Positions 17,263-26,538 of a stretch of 64,000 nucleotides of DNA are shown here, piece after piece. This DNA is from Hirschia baltica ATCC 49814. GTDB lineage: Bacteria > Pseudomonadota > Alphaproteobacteria > Caulobacterales > Hyphomonadaceae. The stretch is taken from contig NC_012982.1 in NCBI RefSeq assembly GCF_000023785.1, forward strand, positions 372,001-436,000, written 5' to 3'. Under the pieces are notes generated by a model. That model was not told where the DNA came from, did no database searches, and saw only the letters and a list, made by a program, of their open reading frames with translations. Each line of letters opens with the position of its first letter. The first letter of the stretch is position 1. A program made the translations under genes and the position numbers.

Positions 17263-17439
17263 TTTATTGTCTTCCCCAACACTTTAAAAATAGAATAATT
17301 AAAAATAATCTGAGAATAGTTCTGCCAGATTGTGTTTTACATGCCGTTAAAAAGCATTGTGAGAGTTTTGGTTAATGGCTGATTTTTAGGGAAGATGAAG
17401 AGATATTGTGGTTTCATTTGATATGCGCTGGGGGGATTA

Positions 17440-17934
17440 ATGACTGACATAGACACAGATGAAGAACAAGCAGAAATAATCCAATTTATTACCGCCAGTA
17501 TGATGGAGGGAGTTAGATTAAGCCATCAATTGGCTATTCAGTTAGTTATCTGGCTGGTTGTCGGCAATGGCGTAATGGCGATGTTCATTCTAGATGGCGT
17601 TGTGAATTTAAGAATTTCATTTTCATTACTTACTCAAATCAGCTTGGGCGCTTTTGCTTTTGGGGTTTTAGCAACAATTGCGTCGGCAGGATATTTATAC
17701 TCGTTGAATCTTCGCGCATTGACTAGTGGGTCAGAAGTGATCGTTGCTTTAATTAAATCAAAGTCAGCTGACGAGAAGAGGATGAATTTGCTGAAAGATG
17801 ACGTTAAATTGTTGCAGGATACTAAGGAAGAGGTAGAAAAAGGGAGCGCGATATTGTTTGGTTTAGCTGCTTTCTTTTTTATCTTGGGAGGTGTTGTGCT
17901 TATCTTCTCATTCAACCTGTCATTGGCGCATTGA
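17440..17934 (+). CDS. Hypothetical membrane protein, three predicted helices
   Basis: A 164-residue protein with an acidic N-terminus, two adjacent hydrophobic segments (about 30-55 and 62-88), a charged stretch likely to be coiled (SADEKRMNLLKDDVKLLQDTKEEVEKG, about 108-135) and a final membrane helix. No family is recognised. The ATG at 17440 follows GGGGG about 7 bases upstream. The reading frame's end lies 79 bp before the ettA start. Base composition resembles the neighbours, so recent transfer is not suggested. Confidence 0.65.
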   Translation: MTDIDTDEEQAEIIQFITASMMEGVRLSHQLAIQLVIWLVVGNGVMAMFILDGVVNLRISFSLLTQISLGAFAFGVLATIASAGYLYSLNLRALTSGSEVIVALIKSKSADEKRMNLLKDDVKLLQDTKEEVEKGSAILFGLAAFFFILGGVVLIFSFNLSLAH

Positions 17935-18013
17935 TCACACTTGCTTTCCGTGCTCATTTCCGGCATTAACTCTGATCTCAATTCATCCCCATTTAGAAGA
18001 GTTATCAGCGCAC

Positions 18014-19678
18014 ATGGCTATTAAATACGTTTACCAGCTTCAAGGTTTGTCCAAGACTTATCCGGGCGGCAAAAAAGTATTTGAAAACATTCACCTATCA
18101 TTTCTACCAGATGCGAAAATTGGTGTTGTGGGTTCCAACGGTGCGGGTAAATCGACACTTATGCGCATTATGGCGGGTGTAGATAAAGAATATGGCGGGG
18201 AAGCACGCGCAGCTGATGGCGCGAAAATCGGCTACCTTCCACAGGAGCCACAGCTTAGTCATGGTGACACTGTTTGGGAAAACGTGATTGTTGGCTGTCC
18301 TGAAAAAGAAGCTTTCGACAAGTTCAACGAAATCTCCATGAAAATGGCTGAGGAATACTCAGACGAGTTGATGGAAGAAATGACGGCTCTGCAAGAGCAA
18401 GTGGACCAGATGGATGCTTGGGATATCGATTCCAAGATCGAAATGGCGATGAATGCGCTTTGTTGTCCGCCGCGCGATGCATTGGTTGCGCCGCTATCTG
18501 GGGGTGAGAAACGCCGTGTCGCCATTTGTCAGCTACTATTGTCTAAGCCAGACATGCTATTGATGGATGAGCCGACCAACCACCTTGATGCGACGACTGT
18601 TGATTGGCTGCAAAACTATCTGATGAATTTCCCGGGCTGTGTGATCCTCGTCACGCACGACCGTTATTTCCTTGACCAAATCACCACATGGATGCTGGAG
18701 CTGGATCGCGGTCAGGGTGTTCCATATGAAGGCAATTACTCTGCGTGGATTGAGCAAAAAGCCAAACGTATGGAGCAAGAAGCACGCGAAGAAGCTGGCC
18801 GTAAACGCACGCTAAACAAAGAGCTTGAATGGGTACGTTCATCGCCTAAAGCGCGTCAGGCGAAATCAAAAGCGCGTATGTCTGCATATAATGAAAAAGC
18901 ACAAGCAGCTGAAAAAGAAAAAGTCACAACAGCGCAAATCCGCATTCCGCCCGGCGAGCGTCTTGGGAATGTGGTTGTGGAAGCTGAAGGCTTGCACAAA
19001 GGTTATGGCGACCGCCTGCTGATCAAAGATCTAAGCTTCCGTCTGCCTCCGGGTGGTATTGTGGGTGTGATCGGTCCAAACGGTGCGGGTAAAACTACAT
19101 TGTTCAAAATGATCACAGGTAAAGAAGTTCCAGATGAGGGGACATTCAAGGTCGGTGATACTGTGCAGATGGGTTATATCGACCAATCTCGTGACAGTTT
19201 GAATGACGACAATAATGTTTGGCAGGAAATTTCTGACGGACTGGATTATATCGACATTGGCGGTGTGGAAATGTCCTCACGTGCTTATGTGTCTGCATTC
19301 AACTTCCGCAAGACGGACCAGTCTAAAATCGTGGGTAAGCTGTCAGGTGGTGAGCGTAACCGTGTGCACCTTGCCAAAATGCTTAAAGAAGGTGGAAACC
19401 TGCTTCTCCTCGATGAGCCGACAAACGACCTTGATGTGGAAACACTACAAGCACTGGAAGCGGGTCTGGATGACTTCCCGGGCTGTGCTGTTATCATCTC
19501 GCACGATCGCTGGTTCCTTGACCGTATGTGTACCCACATTCTTGCGTTTGAAGGCAATAGCCATGTGGAATGGTTTGAGGGTGATTTCTCATCCTACCTT
19601 GAAGACAAGAAGAAACGTTTGGGTGAAGAAGGGGCTACTCCAAAGCGTCCTACTTTCCAAAAATTCTCTCGCGATTAG
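18014..19678 (+). CDS. ettA: Energy-dependent translational throttle protein EttA (ABC-F)
   Basis: ATP-binding ABC-F protein that binds the ribosomal E site and gates the first elongation steps according to ATP/ADP. The 554 residues match E. coli EttA. Two ABC cassettes are complete: Walker A GSNGAGKST (40-48) and GPNGAGKTT, signatures LSGGEKRRV and LSGGERNRV, and Walker B LLMDEPTNHLD and LLLDEPTNDLD. An arm insert lies in the first cassette, and a basic P-site linker (KELEWVRSSPKARQAKSK) sits between them. An open frame extends to 17891, but the ATG at 18014 gives the family N-terminus MAIKYVYQ. A strong terminator follows. Confidence 0.95.
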   Translation: MAIKYVYQLQGLSKTYPGGKKVFENIHLSFLPDAKIGVVGSNGAGKSTLMRIMAGVDKEYGGEARAADGAKIGYLPQEPQLSHGDTVWENVIVGCPEKEAFDKFNEISMKMAEEYSDELMEEMTALQEQVDQMDAWDIDSKIEMAMNALCCPPRDALVAPLSGGEKRRVAICQLLLSKPDMLLMDEPTNHLDATTVDWLQNYLMNFPGCVILVTHDRYFLDQITTWMLELDRGQGVPYEGNYSAWIEQKAKRMEQEAREEAGRKRTLNKELEWVRSSPKARQAKSKARMSAYNEKAQAAEKEKVTTAQIRIPPGERLGNVVVEAEGLHKGYGDRLLIKDLSFRLPPGGIVGVIGPNGAGKTTLFKMITGKEVPDEGTFKVGDTVQMGYIDQSRDSLNDDNNVWQEISDGLDYIDIGGVEMSSRAYVSAFNFRKTDQSKIVGKLSGGERNRVHLAKMLKEGGNLLLLDEPTNDLDVETLQALEAGLDDFPGCAVIISHDRWFLDRMCTHILAFEGNSHVEWFEGDFSSYLEDKKKRLGEEGATPKRPTFQKFSRD

Positions 19679-19685
19679 AATGAAG

Positions 19686-19708
19686 GGCCTCCATTGGAGG
19701 CCTTTTTA
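19686..19708 (+). terminator. Rho-independent terminator after ettA
   Basis: GGCCTCC and GGAGGCC form a perfect 7-bp stem around a three-base loop, followed by TTTTTATT, 8 bp after the ettA stop. Confidence 0.88.
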
Positions 19709-19752
19709 TTGCCTTATGTTCGTATAATCAGAAACCAGTTCAAGCTTAAATC

Positions 19753-20631
19753 ATGTCAGAACGCATCAAAATTGAAAACGAAGCGCTTATTGTTGAAATC
19801 TCGACTTTTGGAGCCGAAATTCAATCCATCAATTCCAAAGATGGACGGCAATGGCTGTGGAATGGTGATGAAGCATGGTGGAGTGGGCGCGCGCCATTAT
19901 TGTTTCCAATAGTTGGTGGATCCCTCAATGACACAGTGTCTATCAATGGCAATGATTATACGCTTCAACGCCATGGTTTTACCCGCAAAAGCGAGTTTAA
20001 GCTGGTTGAGAAAACAGAGACAAGCTGTGTGTTTGAGCTTGAATGGACTGATGCCACGCTAAGCGTTTATCCGTTCAAGTTTACTTTGCGGGCAGCTTAT
20101 ATTCTGGATGGGGCGAAGCTGACAAATTCGCTTGAGGTTATCAATCAAGATGATCAAGACATGCCTTTTGGTGTGGGTTTCCATCCTGCATTTAACTGGC
20201 CACTGCCGGGGGCGTCCGCTGATGAACCGCATTTTATCACGCTGGAAAATGGCGCAGAGCCTCAAATGATGCGTCTCAACGAAACATCTTTGTTTGCTGA
20301 AGCGCTTTTGCCATCGCCATTTAAAGACGGGAAAGTGCAGCTTGATCATTCTCAATATGAAGATGACGCGATGGTGTTTCCGGCTGGGGCAGGTTCGAAG
20401 TTAAGCTATGGCACGCAGGCGGGTGCTAAACTGCATTTTGAATTTGAGAATTTACCAAATCTCGCGCTGTGGCAAAAGCCCGGTGCGCCTTATATTTGCA
20501 TTGAGCCGTGGCATGGTATGGCGGGTGTGGATGGCAAAGGGACTGATATAATGGAGCGTCCGTCAACATTTGTTTTGCAGGCAGGACAAAGCCAGAGCTT
20601 TCAATACAGTGTACTCATTTCTGAAAATTGA
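19753..20631 (+). CDS. Aldose 1-epimerase family protein (LacX/YeaD-like)
   Basis: A galactose-mutarotase-fold protein of 292 residues. Key segments are PLLFPIVGG near residue 52, the substrate histidine motif RHGFTR (about 76-81), the GVGFHPAFNWP histidine (about 142) and the glutamate region CIEPWHGM near the C-terminus, all expected of aldose 1-epimerases in the LacX subgroup. It would interconvert anomers of a hexose or hexose phosphate; the exact sugar is unknown. It has its own leader behind the ettA terminator and converges with the NTF2-like gene. No sugar transport or catabolic genes adjoin it. Confidence 0.85.
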   Translation: MSERIKIENEALIVEISTFGAEIQSINSKDGRQWLWNGDEAWWSGRAPLLFPIVGGSLNDTVSINGNDYTLQRHGFTRKSEFKLVEKTETSCVFELEWTDATLSVYPFKFTLRAAYILDGAKLTNSLEVINQDDQDMPFGVGFHPAFNWPLPGASADEPHFITLENGAEPQMMRLNETSLFAEALLPSPFKDGKVQLDHSQYEDDAMVFPAGAGSKLSYGTQAGAKLHFEFENLPNLALWQKPGAPYICIEPWHGMAGVDGKGTDIMERPSTFVLQAGQSQSFQYSVLISEN

Positions 20632-20653
20632 TAATCACACGCGTTAGTCAAAG

Positions 20654-21148
20654 CTAGTCGATATAGATATTGTCGGAGCTGGCTGCCTTTACAGCGAGTT
20701 TGCTTCCCATTGCTGCCCAGCTTGTGACTTCGCCTGTTGAGATGGTTGCGATAGCTTTCCATTGATTATCAATGCGCTGGAGAATGTATGTCTGTTCCCA
20801 GCTGACGATTACTTCACCATCTTGGTTGAATATCGTATCCTTGGTTATTGCGCTGACAGTTTCGGGGGCGATTTCGCAATTTTCGACGACGATTTTCTGC
20901 ATTTTTGTCATGCCGACGGATTTGCCGAACGTACCGAGCTTTGTGAGGCTTTCCAAAAATTCCGTGGGGTCAGAGAAAGCTAGGTTTCTTTTGTTGGATG
21001 TCACAAGGCATGGCAGCGACCACATATTTCGAATGGCCTTGAAGTCATAACTGGCGAATGCATCCGCATAATCATTAAAATAGGTCTGGATCTCGTCATT
21101 CACTTCCTTGGATATTGATGAGTTTGTAGGGAGGTTGCCCGTTGTCAT
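20654..21148 (-). CDS. NTF2-like (SnoaL fold) protein
   Basis: A 164-residue protein with the cone-shaped NTF2 fold pattern: helical start EIQTYFNDYADAFASYDFKAIRNMW, then strands ending in VSWEQTYILQRIDNQWKAIATIS. There is no signal peptide. Such domains occur in small enzymes, binding proteins and stress proteins, and no catalytic signature allows choice between them. Its ATG overlaps the stop of the upstream Kef-type antiporter (ATGA), so it is made from the same mRNA and could be an accessory to it. That link is an inference from coupling only. Confidence 0.75.
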   Translation of the reverse strand: MTTGNLPTNSSISKEVNDEIQTYFNDYADAFASYDFKAIRNMWSLPCLVTSNKRNLAFSDPTEFLESLTKLGTFGKSVGMTKMQKIVVENCEIAPETVSAITKDTIFNQDGEVIVSWEQTYILQRIDNQWKAIATISTGEVTSWAAMGSKLAVKAASSDNIYID

Positions 21149-22899
21149 GAAGAATTTGCCTTTGCATCTTGTGTTGCGAGTTTGTATTCCCTGTCGCGTT
21201 CATGCGCGATGATGCCGCGACTTGTTTCGCTATCATATCCAAATTCTTGTAGCGTGCGTGACGCCATTTGAAGGCCGGCTTCGATTGTCTCGGGTACGAC
21301 GAAATCAGCGCCTGCCGCATATAATTCACGAGCATGTATGGCGTCATTTGCGCGAACGATAATGGGCATTTGTGGACGAATGGTGCGCATTGTTCTGACA
21401 ATGGCTTCCACTGAACCTGCATCATCAAGGGTGAGCACAGCCATTGCAGCGCCTTGAATACCGGCTTTTTCCAGAATTTCTTTGCGGGCCGCGTCTCCAA
21501 GATAAACTCGCCAACCTTCTTTGCGCATGATGTTGACGCGTTTAGGTCGGCTTTCCAATGCAACAAAGCTTGTTTGTTCTGCTTCCAGAATGCGCGCAAC
21601 TGTCTGACCTACGCGGCCAAATCCGGCAATAATGACATGACCTTCAAGGTCTGAGTAATTGTTTATGCCTTCTGCGGATTCTTCGCCTTCAACATCAAAG
21701 CGTTTTGCTAATATCTGGCCAATTTTAGACATAAGGGGTGTGATCATCATGGATAGGCCGGCAATAGCAGTAATTAATGCGGCTTCCTTGGGGGTGACGA
21801 CACCGCCTTCGCTGCCTGCGGCCAGTACCACAAATGCAAATTCGCCCGCTGGTGCTAGAAGGAAAGCAGCCTCCAATGCAGTCGACATTTTGCCAGTAAA
21901 TATTCGACAGGCAATGATAGCAACGGCCAGCTTTATAACAAGAAGCAAGATCAACCCTAGAATGACAATAGGCCAATATTTAAACATTGTTGGAAGGTCT
22001 AGGCCCATACCGACAGTCATAAAGAATAGGCCTAGTAGAAGGCTTTTAAATGGTTCTAGATCGACTTCAGTTTGGTGTTTAAATTCGGTCTCACCAAGCA
22101 TTAAGCCTGCGAGAAAAGCGCCTAACGCCAAAGATAAACCAGCGCTTGCGGTAATAACGGCAGCTCCGACCACGGTTAACAAGGTTGTCGCGATCATAAA
22201 GTCACGGCCACCTGTTGTTGCTGCAAGTCGGAAAAGAGGGCGAAGCAGAAAGTGCCCTATGAATAGAATGGCGACCAGAGCGGCAAATCCGTTAAAGGCG
22301 GCCTGAAGAATGGCTCCTGAAAGGGCGGGCGTTGCATCTCTTGATAAAAAGCCTGCAAGAATAAGAATGGGTGCAACCAAAATGTCTTGGAATAATAAGA
22401 CACTTAGTCCTGTTCTGCCGGCTGGAGATGTTGCGCGGTGATCATCTATCAAAAGCTGCATCACGATTGCAGTGGATGATAATGCCAGTGCAAGACCGAT
22501 AAGCGCGGCGGCAGGCGCTGTCAGGCCGATCATATAGGCGACAATGCCTATCAGGACAGCGCTGATACTTGCCTGCAAGCCACCGGCTCCAAAGACAAGT
22601 CTTCTCATTTCCCAGAGCTTTTTAAATGAAAGTTCAAGCCCGAGCAGGAACAGCAAGAATAGGACGCCCAATTCGGCAAAGGGTGCTGCCGCTGCCGGAT
22701 CGCTCATCGTTAAATAGCTGAGAAAGGGCCATTGGTGTGTGAGGGAACCAAGCCCGATTGGCCCAAGTGCAATTCCGGCTAGAATGAAACCTAGAACTGA
22801 GGGGATGCGACAATAGCGTAATGCAGGAATAACAAGACCAGCAGCGAAAAGGAAAACGATCGCATCTTTAATCAAGATTTCCTGACCGGCATGTTGCAT
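21145..22899 (-). CDS. CPA2 cation:proton antiporter with RCK domain (KefB/KefC/YbaL type)
   Basis: A 584-residue membrane protein. The N-terminal about 380 residues have 11-13 hydrophobic segments of the Na+/H+ exchanger family, including GLALGAFLAGLMLGETEF and LLLGLFFMTVGMGLD. From about residue 415 comes a cytoplasmic TrkA-N domain: HVIIAGFGRVGQTVARIL is the Rossmann nucleotide-binding motif, and VYLGDAARKEILE the following strand. Kef systems exchange K+ for H+ and are gated by glutathione adducts; a glutathione transferase gene lies divergently 225 bp away, which fits but does not prove this role. It is translationally coupled to the NTF2-like gene. Confidence 0.9.
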   Translation of the reverse strand: MQHAGQEILIKDAIVFLFAAGLVIPALRYCRIPSVLGFILAGIALGPIGLGSLTHQWPFLSYLTMSDPAAAAPFAELGVLFLLFLLGLELSFKKLWEMRRLVFGAGGLQASISAVLIGIVAYMIGLTAPAAALIGLALALSSTAIVMQLLIDDHRATSPAGRTGLSVLLFQDILVAPILILAGFLSRDATPALSGAILQAAFNGFAALVAILFIGHFLLRPLFRLAATTGGRDFMIATTLLTVVGAAVITASAGLSLALGAFLAGLMLGETEFKHQTEVDLEPFKSLLLGLFFMTVGMGLDLPTMFKYWPIVILGLILLLVIKLAVAIIACRIFTGKMSTALEAAFLLAPAGEFAFVVLAAGSEGGVVTPKEAALITAIAGLSMMITPLMSKIGQILAKRFDVEGEESAEGINNYSDLEGHVIIAGFGRVGQTVARILEAEQTSFVALESRPKRVNIMRKEGWRVYLGDAARKEILEKAGIQGAAMAVLTLDDAGSVEAIVRTMRTIRPQMPIIVRANDAIHARELYAAGADFVVPETIEAGLQMASRTLQEFGYDSETSRGIIAHERDREYKLATQDAKANSS

Positions 22900-23123
22900 G
22901 TGGAAGCAGCTCCTATGGCATTGACAATGTTAACTATGAGATGTTCGTGAATGACTTGTCCATATAAGTACATAATTATGCTGTTTTTTCTCTACAACAT
23001 ATGAATAAAAACAGATTTTTGGTTAACCTTTCTACACAAAGTTCGAAATATGAAGCACACTCCCTCAGAGTGATGCTTGAGAGAGAAGCAAGTCTGTTTT
23101 GAGAAAGATAACTAAATAGGATT

Positions 23124-23726
23124 ATGAAACTTATTTATTCAAATACGTCTCCTTATGCCCGCAAAGTCCACATTGCGATCCTAGAAAAACAGCTGGAAGG
23201 TGATTTTACATTTCAAGAAGTCGACACTCAGCAAGATGCGGAGATTGTGAGAGCTATTAATCCTCTAGGAAAGGTGCCGGCACTGATTACCGTCGAGGGA
23301 GAGGTGGTTTTTGACAGTCCTGTCATTTGTGAATTCATTGATACGCTGAGCGGAGTGGTTGAGCTAATTCCGCAGATTAAAAATGCGCGTTTTGTGGTTT
23401 TGAGAAATCAGGCGTTAGCAGATGGCTTGATGGATGCTGTTGTGGCGATGGTTGCATTTGAAAAGCATTCTGGAGAGGCTTTGCCTAAGGTGTTGGTCAA
23501 TAGAAACATCGACACTATTCATCGTGCATTGAATGCAATGGAAAATCAGATTCCAGCTTTGGGTGAAGCTTTTGATCTGGGACAAATTTCATTTATGTCT
23601 GCTATTGGATATATTGAATTGCGTTTACCCAAATTGCGGTGGCGTGAGATGAGACCTAAATTGTCGGCATGGTTTGATGAACGAAGTACGCGACCTAGCT
23701 TTAAGTCGACTATGCCTAATAGATAG
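23124..23726 (+). CDS. Glutathione S-transferase family protein
   Basis: A 200-residue protein with an N-terminal thioredoxin-like GST domain (MKLIYSNTSPYARKVHIAIL) and a glutathione-binding segment, GKVPALI then VVFDSPVICEFID, in which the SP pair and cis-proline are typical. The C-terminal helical domain spans about 85-195. The catalytic residue is probably Ser9 near the N-terminus. Substrates are unknown. It faces away from the Kef-type antiporter gene and may share a glutathione/electrophile stress context with it. Confidence 0.87.
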   Translation: MKLIYSNTSPYARKVHIAILEKQLEGDFTFQEVDTQQDAEIVRAINPLGKVPALITVEGEVVFDSPVICEFIDTLSGVVELIPQIKNARFVVLRNQALADGLMDAVVAMVAFEKHSGEALPKVLVNRNIDTIHRALNAMENQIPALGEAFDLGQISFMSAIGYIELRLPKLRWREMRPKLSAWFDERSTRPSFKSTMPNR

Positions 23727-23910
23727 TATTTATAGAATACTTGCTTGGTGACTACTGTTTACAACGTTGTCTAATCTTCATTTTTTCTTAATTATAAATA
23801 TTAGTGCCGGCTGGAAGCGTATTTTGAGAATTGGTTAGGGGTATATTAGGGCAATTGGAATAGTATTCCTCCAAAGAGGGTGGAATTAGCAAACGTCTCG
23901 GGGCTAAGCT

Positions 23911-24768
23911 ATGCAAGTATTCAAGTGCTTATTGTTAGAAGATAGTGCTACACAAGCTAAAATTATGTCTTCTATTCTGAAGCAGGCCGGCTGTGAATGT
24001 ATGGTCGCTTTATCTGTACGTGAGTACAAAGGGAAGCCGGAATTATTCGACGCTAAATTTGATCTTGTTCTGATTGATATTAATTATGGCGGTATATCTG
24101 GCCTTGAATTAATTGGTGATGTGAAGAAGCGTTGGCCCAAAGCTGTTGTGGGTGTGATGACAGCGGATTCAACAGATAATTATAGTGGTTTGGTTGAGGC
24201 ACGTGAAAGAGGCGTTAAGCTTGTTTTGCGCAAGCCGTTTGGTCTTGAAGAAGCGCGTTCAGCTGTTTCCGATGTCGCATCAATTTTGGCCGGCGGAGGG
24301 GTGCGGCTTCACGCTGTCGTGATTGATGATAGTAAAACATGCGGGAAAGTCGCGGCAGGCGTTTTACGTCCCAATGATTATCGTGTGACTGTTTTTGATA
24401 ACGCTCAAGATGCAATAGGTCGATTAAGTTATGATCACGTAGATGTGGTCATTACGGATCTCTTTATGCCGGGCACTAATGGACATGAAGTTATCAAGCT
24501 TGTCCGAGATGTGTGGCCCCATGTTGCGATAGTTGCCATGACAGGCGGTACAGAGGGGTCTGATATCGCCGGACGCGAGTTGAAAACAGCTAAGAGTCAT
24601 GGTGCAAATGCATTGCTGTACAAGCCGTATGGTGCTGAAGAAATGCTAGCTGCAGTGCGCCATGCATTGGAAGCTCAAAAAGAGATTTATGGTGAGAAAG
24701 TTACACCGCTCCCAGGTGGCTTACAGCCAAAAGTAGACAACCGTAACAAGGTGTATTTAGATATCTAA
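23911..24768 (+). CDS. Double-receiver (REC-REC) response regulator without output domain
   Basis: A 285-residue protein made of two CheY-like domains. REC1 has acidic Glu10/Asp11, phosphoacceptor Asp56 (VLIDIN), Thr84 and Lys108 (LRKPF). REC2 has Asp139/Asp140, phosphoacceptor Asp183 (VITDLFMPG), Thr211 and Lys238 (LYKPY). Both therefore look able to be phosphorylated. There is no DNA-binding, cyclase or other effector domain, only a roughly 30-residue tail. It has no histidine kinase neighbour and is followed by a terminator. It probably works in a phosphorelay or by protein-protein contact, as small REC proteins do in alphaproteobacterial cell-cycle and stress pathways. Confidence 0.88.
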   Translation: MQVFKCLLLEDSATQAKIMSSILKQAGCECMVALSVREYKGKPELFDAKFDLVLIDINYGGISGLELIGDVKKRWPKAVVGVMTADSTDNYSGLVEARERGVKLVLRKPFGLEEARSAVSDVASILAGGGVRLHAVVIDDSKTCGKVAAGVLRPNDYRVTVFDNAQDAIGRLSYDHVDVVITDLFMPGTNGHEVIKLVRDVWPHVAIVAMTGGTEGSDIAGRELKTAKSHGANALLYKPYGAEEMLAAVRHALEAQKEIYGEKVTPLPGGLQPKVDNRNKVYLDI

Positions 24769-24773
24769 TATAA

Positions 24774-24813
24774 ATTAGCCTCCGTAAATAAAAATTGCGA
24801 AGGCTAATGTTTT
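24774..24813 (+). terminator. Terminator after the double-receiver gene
   Basis: An outer 8-bp stem ATTAGCCT/AGGCTAAT encloses a 5-bp inner stem CGTAA/TTGCG and is followed by GTTTTAG. It lies 5 bp past the stop codon. Confidence 0.65.
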
Positions 24814-24859
24814 AGATCGAGATAGATCTATAGCTGGTAAAGGCTATGACTGGCTTTTG

Positions 24860-25531
24860 TTAGCTTTCATCACCCGTCAGCTTTAGCTGGTTCTTAGCCA
24901 ATTCTTTTTCATTTTTCAGTTTTTCGGTCATCGAATTGATACGCTCGATGAGGACTTCCGCGTTTCCGTTGGATCTATCCAGCAAAGACACAAATTGCGC
25001 TCTTTGTTCTTGGGCAAGCCAGATTTGGCTGCCTTCGATATTGAGAGCAACGTCTAGGACTTGATAGTTCGCTGAATCTTTATCTTTCAGTACACGCCAT
25101 TCGACATTGAATTTTTTATTGTCATTTGTTGCCAATATACGTGTTTTAACAACTGAATCACCTGGGCGAAGATCGACAGAGCCTACTACTTCAATTTCTT
25201 CACCACGGAAACGGTCGAGCTGAACTTCGTATACAGCGAGTGCATATGTAATGAAGGCATCAGAATAGGCCTTGAATTCAGCATCCGAAAACTGACGACC
25301 ATAGCGGCCAACAGCAAAACGGGCGACTTTGTCCATGTCCGCAAATGTATTCATATAGAGGTTGAATTGAGCTGTGCGATCGGCCTCAGTCAATTCTGGT
25401 TGGTTGAGTGTGTGAAGAACAGCGTTCGCATTTTCTTCAACAAAGGCTTCGGAGTTTGCGTCAGCCCACGCTGCACCAACGAACATAGTCGTGGCGAGTG
25501 CGATCGTAGTGATCTTTTTTAGTATATGCAT
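24860..25531 (-). CDS. mlaC: MlaC-type phospholipid-binding periplasmic protein
   Basis: Periplasmic carrier of the Mla system that ferries phospholipids between the MlaA-OmpC complex and the inner-membrane MlaFEDB transporter. The ATG at 25531 gives a signal peptide (ILKKITTIALATTMFVGAAWA) and is preceded by GGGAGG. The mature protein has the MlaC/Ttg2D pattern: ARFAVGRYGRQFSDAEFKAYSDAF in the first half, VKTRILATNDNKKFNVEWRV in the middle and a terminal IERINSMTEKLKNEKE helix. It is 36 bp downstream of mlaA. The transporter genes mlaFED are not in this window. Confidence 0.9.
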   Translation of the reverse strand: MHILKKITTIALATTMFVGAAWADANSEAFVEENANAVLHTLNQPELTEADRTAQFNLYMNTFADMDKVARFAVGRYGRQFSDAEFKAYSDAFITYALAVYEVQLDRFRGEEIEVVGSVDLRPGDSVVKTRILATNDNKKFNVEWRVLKDKDSANYQVLDVALNIEGSQIWLAQEQRAQFVSLLDRSNGNAEVLIERINSMTEKLKNEKELAKNQLKLTGDES

Positions 25532-25567
25532 TGCAGCCCTCCCGGAGGCCTTCAATTGTGTGTATCT

Positions 25568-26308
25568 TTAATATTCATCATAACTAGGCAAATCTTCGTA
25601 TGCATTGGGGTTTTCTTGCCCATTTCTTATCGCAGCATCCCTAGTTTGGTCATAAATTCGCCTTACAGCAGTATATGGATCGGCTTGTTGTTCTTTCAGC
25701 TCATCAATAGTTTCTATGAAAGCTTCTCGTGCTGACACTGTACCAATGACCGACTTGGCTATTCTAAATTCTGAATCACCCTCAAATTGTGCATAATTGA
25801 GAGGTTGCAATGCGCTATCAACGCCTTTTCCAAACAAATCTCTAGGGTTGGTAGACCCTAAGACCGGCAATACAAGGTAGGGGCCGCCTGAAACGCCCCA
25901 TTTACCCAAAGTTTGACCAAAATCTTCTTTTGTACGTTTGACGCCAAAGCTTCCTGTGACATCTACAAAGCCTGCGACGCCCAATGTAGAGTTCATGGCA
26001 AAACGACCCGCTGTTTCGCCGGCTGCGACGAGGTCGCCTTGTAGAATTTCGTTGGCGAATGTGACAGGTTCTCGTAGATTAGACAGTGCGTTCGAGACAC
26101 CTTCGCGAATATCTTCTGTTGTGATTGCCCGATATCCCTTGGCAGCCGGTTCCAGAATAGCTTTGTCTAACGTATTGTTGACTTCAAACATTTTACGGTT
26201 AAAGCCCTCGAATGGGTCATTTGCGTCTGATGATAAATTGCCATCCGCAGATGCACAGCCTGTTATTCCAATGAACGCTAAGGCTGAAACGCATACATAT
26301 TTATTCAT
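25568..26308 (-). CDS. mlaA: MlaA (VacJ) outer-membrane lipoprotein
   Basis: Lipoprotein that removes misplaced phospholipids from the outer leaflet of the outer membrane. The signal ends in lipobox ITGC (Cys18). The start of the mature protein, DPFEGFNRKMFEVNNTLDKAILEPAAKGYRAI, is the diagnostic MlaA region, and GVSGGPYLVLPVLGSTNPRDLFGKGVD follows further on. Length 246 residues is normal. It forms an mlaA-mlaC operon, an arrangement common where mlaFED is elsewhere. The region 26309-26506 upstream is shared with the divergent methionine regulator. Confidence 0.94.
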   Translation of the reverse strand: MNKYVCVSALAFIGITGCASADGNLSSDANDPFEGFNRKMFEVNNTLDKAILEPAAKGYRAITTEDIREGVSNALSNLREPVTFANEILQGDLVAAGETAGRFAMNSTLGVAGFVDVTGSFGVKRTKEDFGQTLGKWGVSGGPYLVLPVLGSTNPRDLFGKGVDSALQPLNYAQFEGDSEFRIAKSVIGTVSAREAFIETIDELKEQQADPYTAVRRIYDQTRDAAIRNGQENPNAYEDLPSYDEY

Positions 26309-26506
26309 TTCGCGAAATTCCCCTCACATCTAGGCTCGCATATGAGTCTATTGATATCGAAATTCAATAGTCTTAACTGCATCTCTTCTCACGTTGTTTC
26401 ATAAAGGTCACAATAAATAGAACGATTATTCTAAAATAGTTGTTGGTGGGTTAAAACGCAAGCGCGATACAATTTTGTTTTTGTAAAAACCAATAATATC
26501 GCTTGA

Positions 26507-26538
26507 ATGATCATATAAAGATATGTTTATATGATCAT
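26507..26538 (+). promoter_or_regulatory. Inverted-repeat operator abutting the ArsR-methyltransferase start codon
   Basis: ATGATCATATAAA and TTTATATGATCAT form a perfect 13-bp inverted repeat around the six-base centre GATATG, ending one base before the ATG at 26539. No Shine-Dalgarno can fit between operator and start. A weak -35/-10 pair (TTGAAT at 26504, TATATG at 26528) would lie within it. The likely binder is the ArsR-type product of the first gene, giving autorepression of the whole methionine operon. Confidence 0.75.

Noticed and set aside
19203-19727. 174-codon ORF inside ettA in another frame
   Set aside because: Long by chance opposite a conserved ABC domain; translation is rich in Cys/Trp/Arg and has no start signal.
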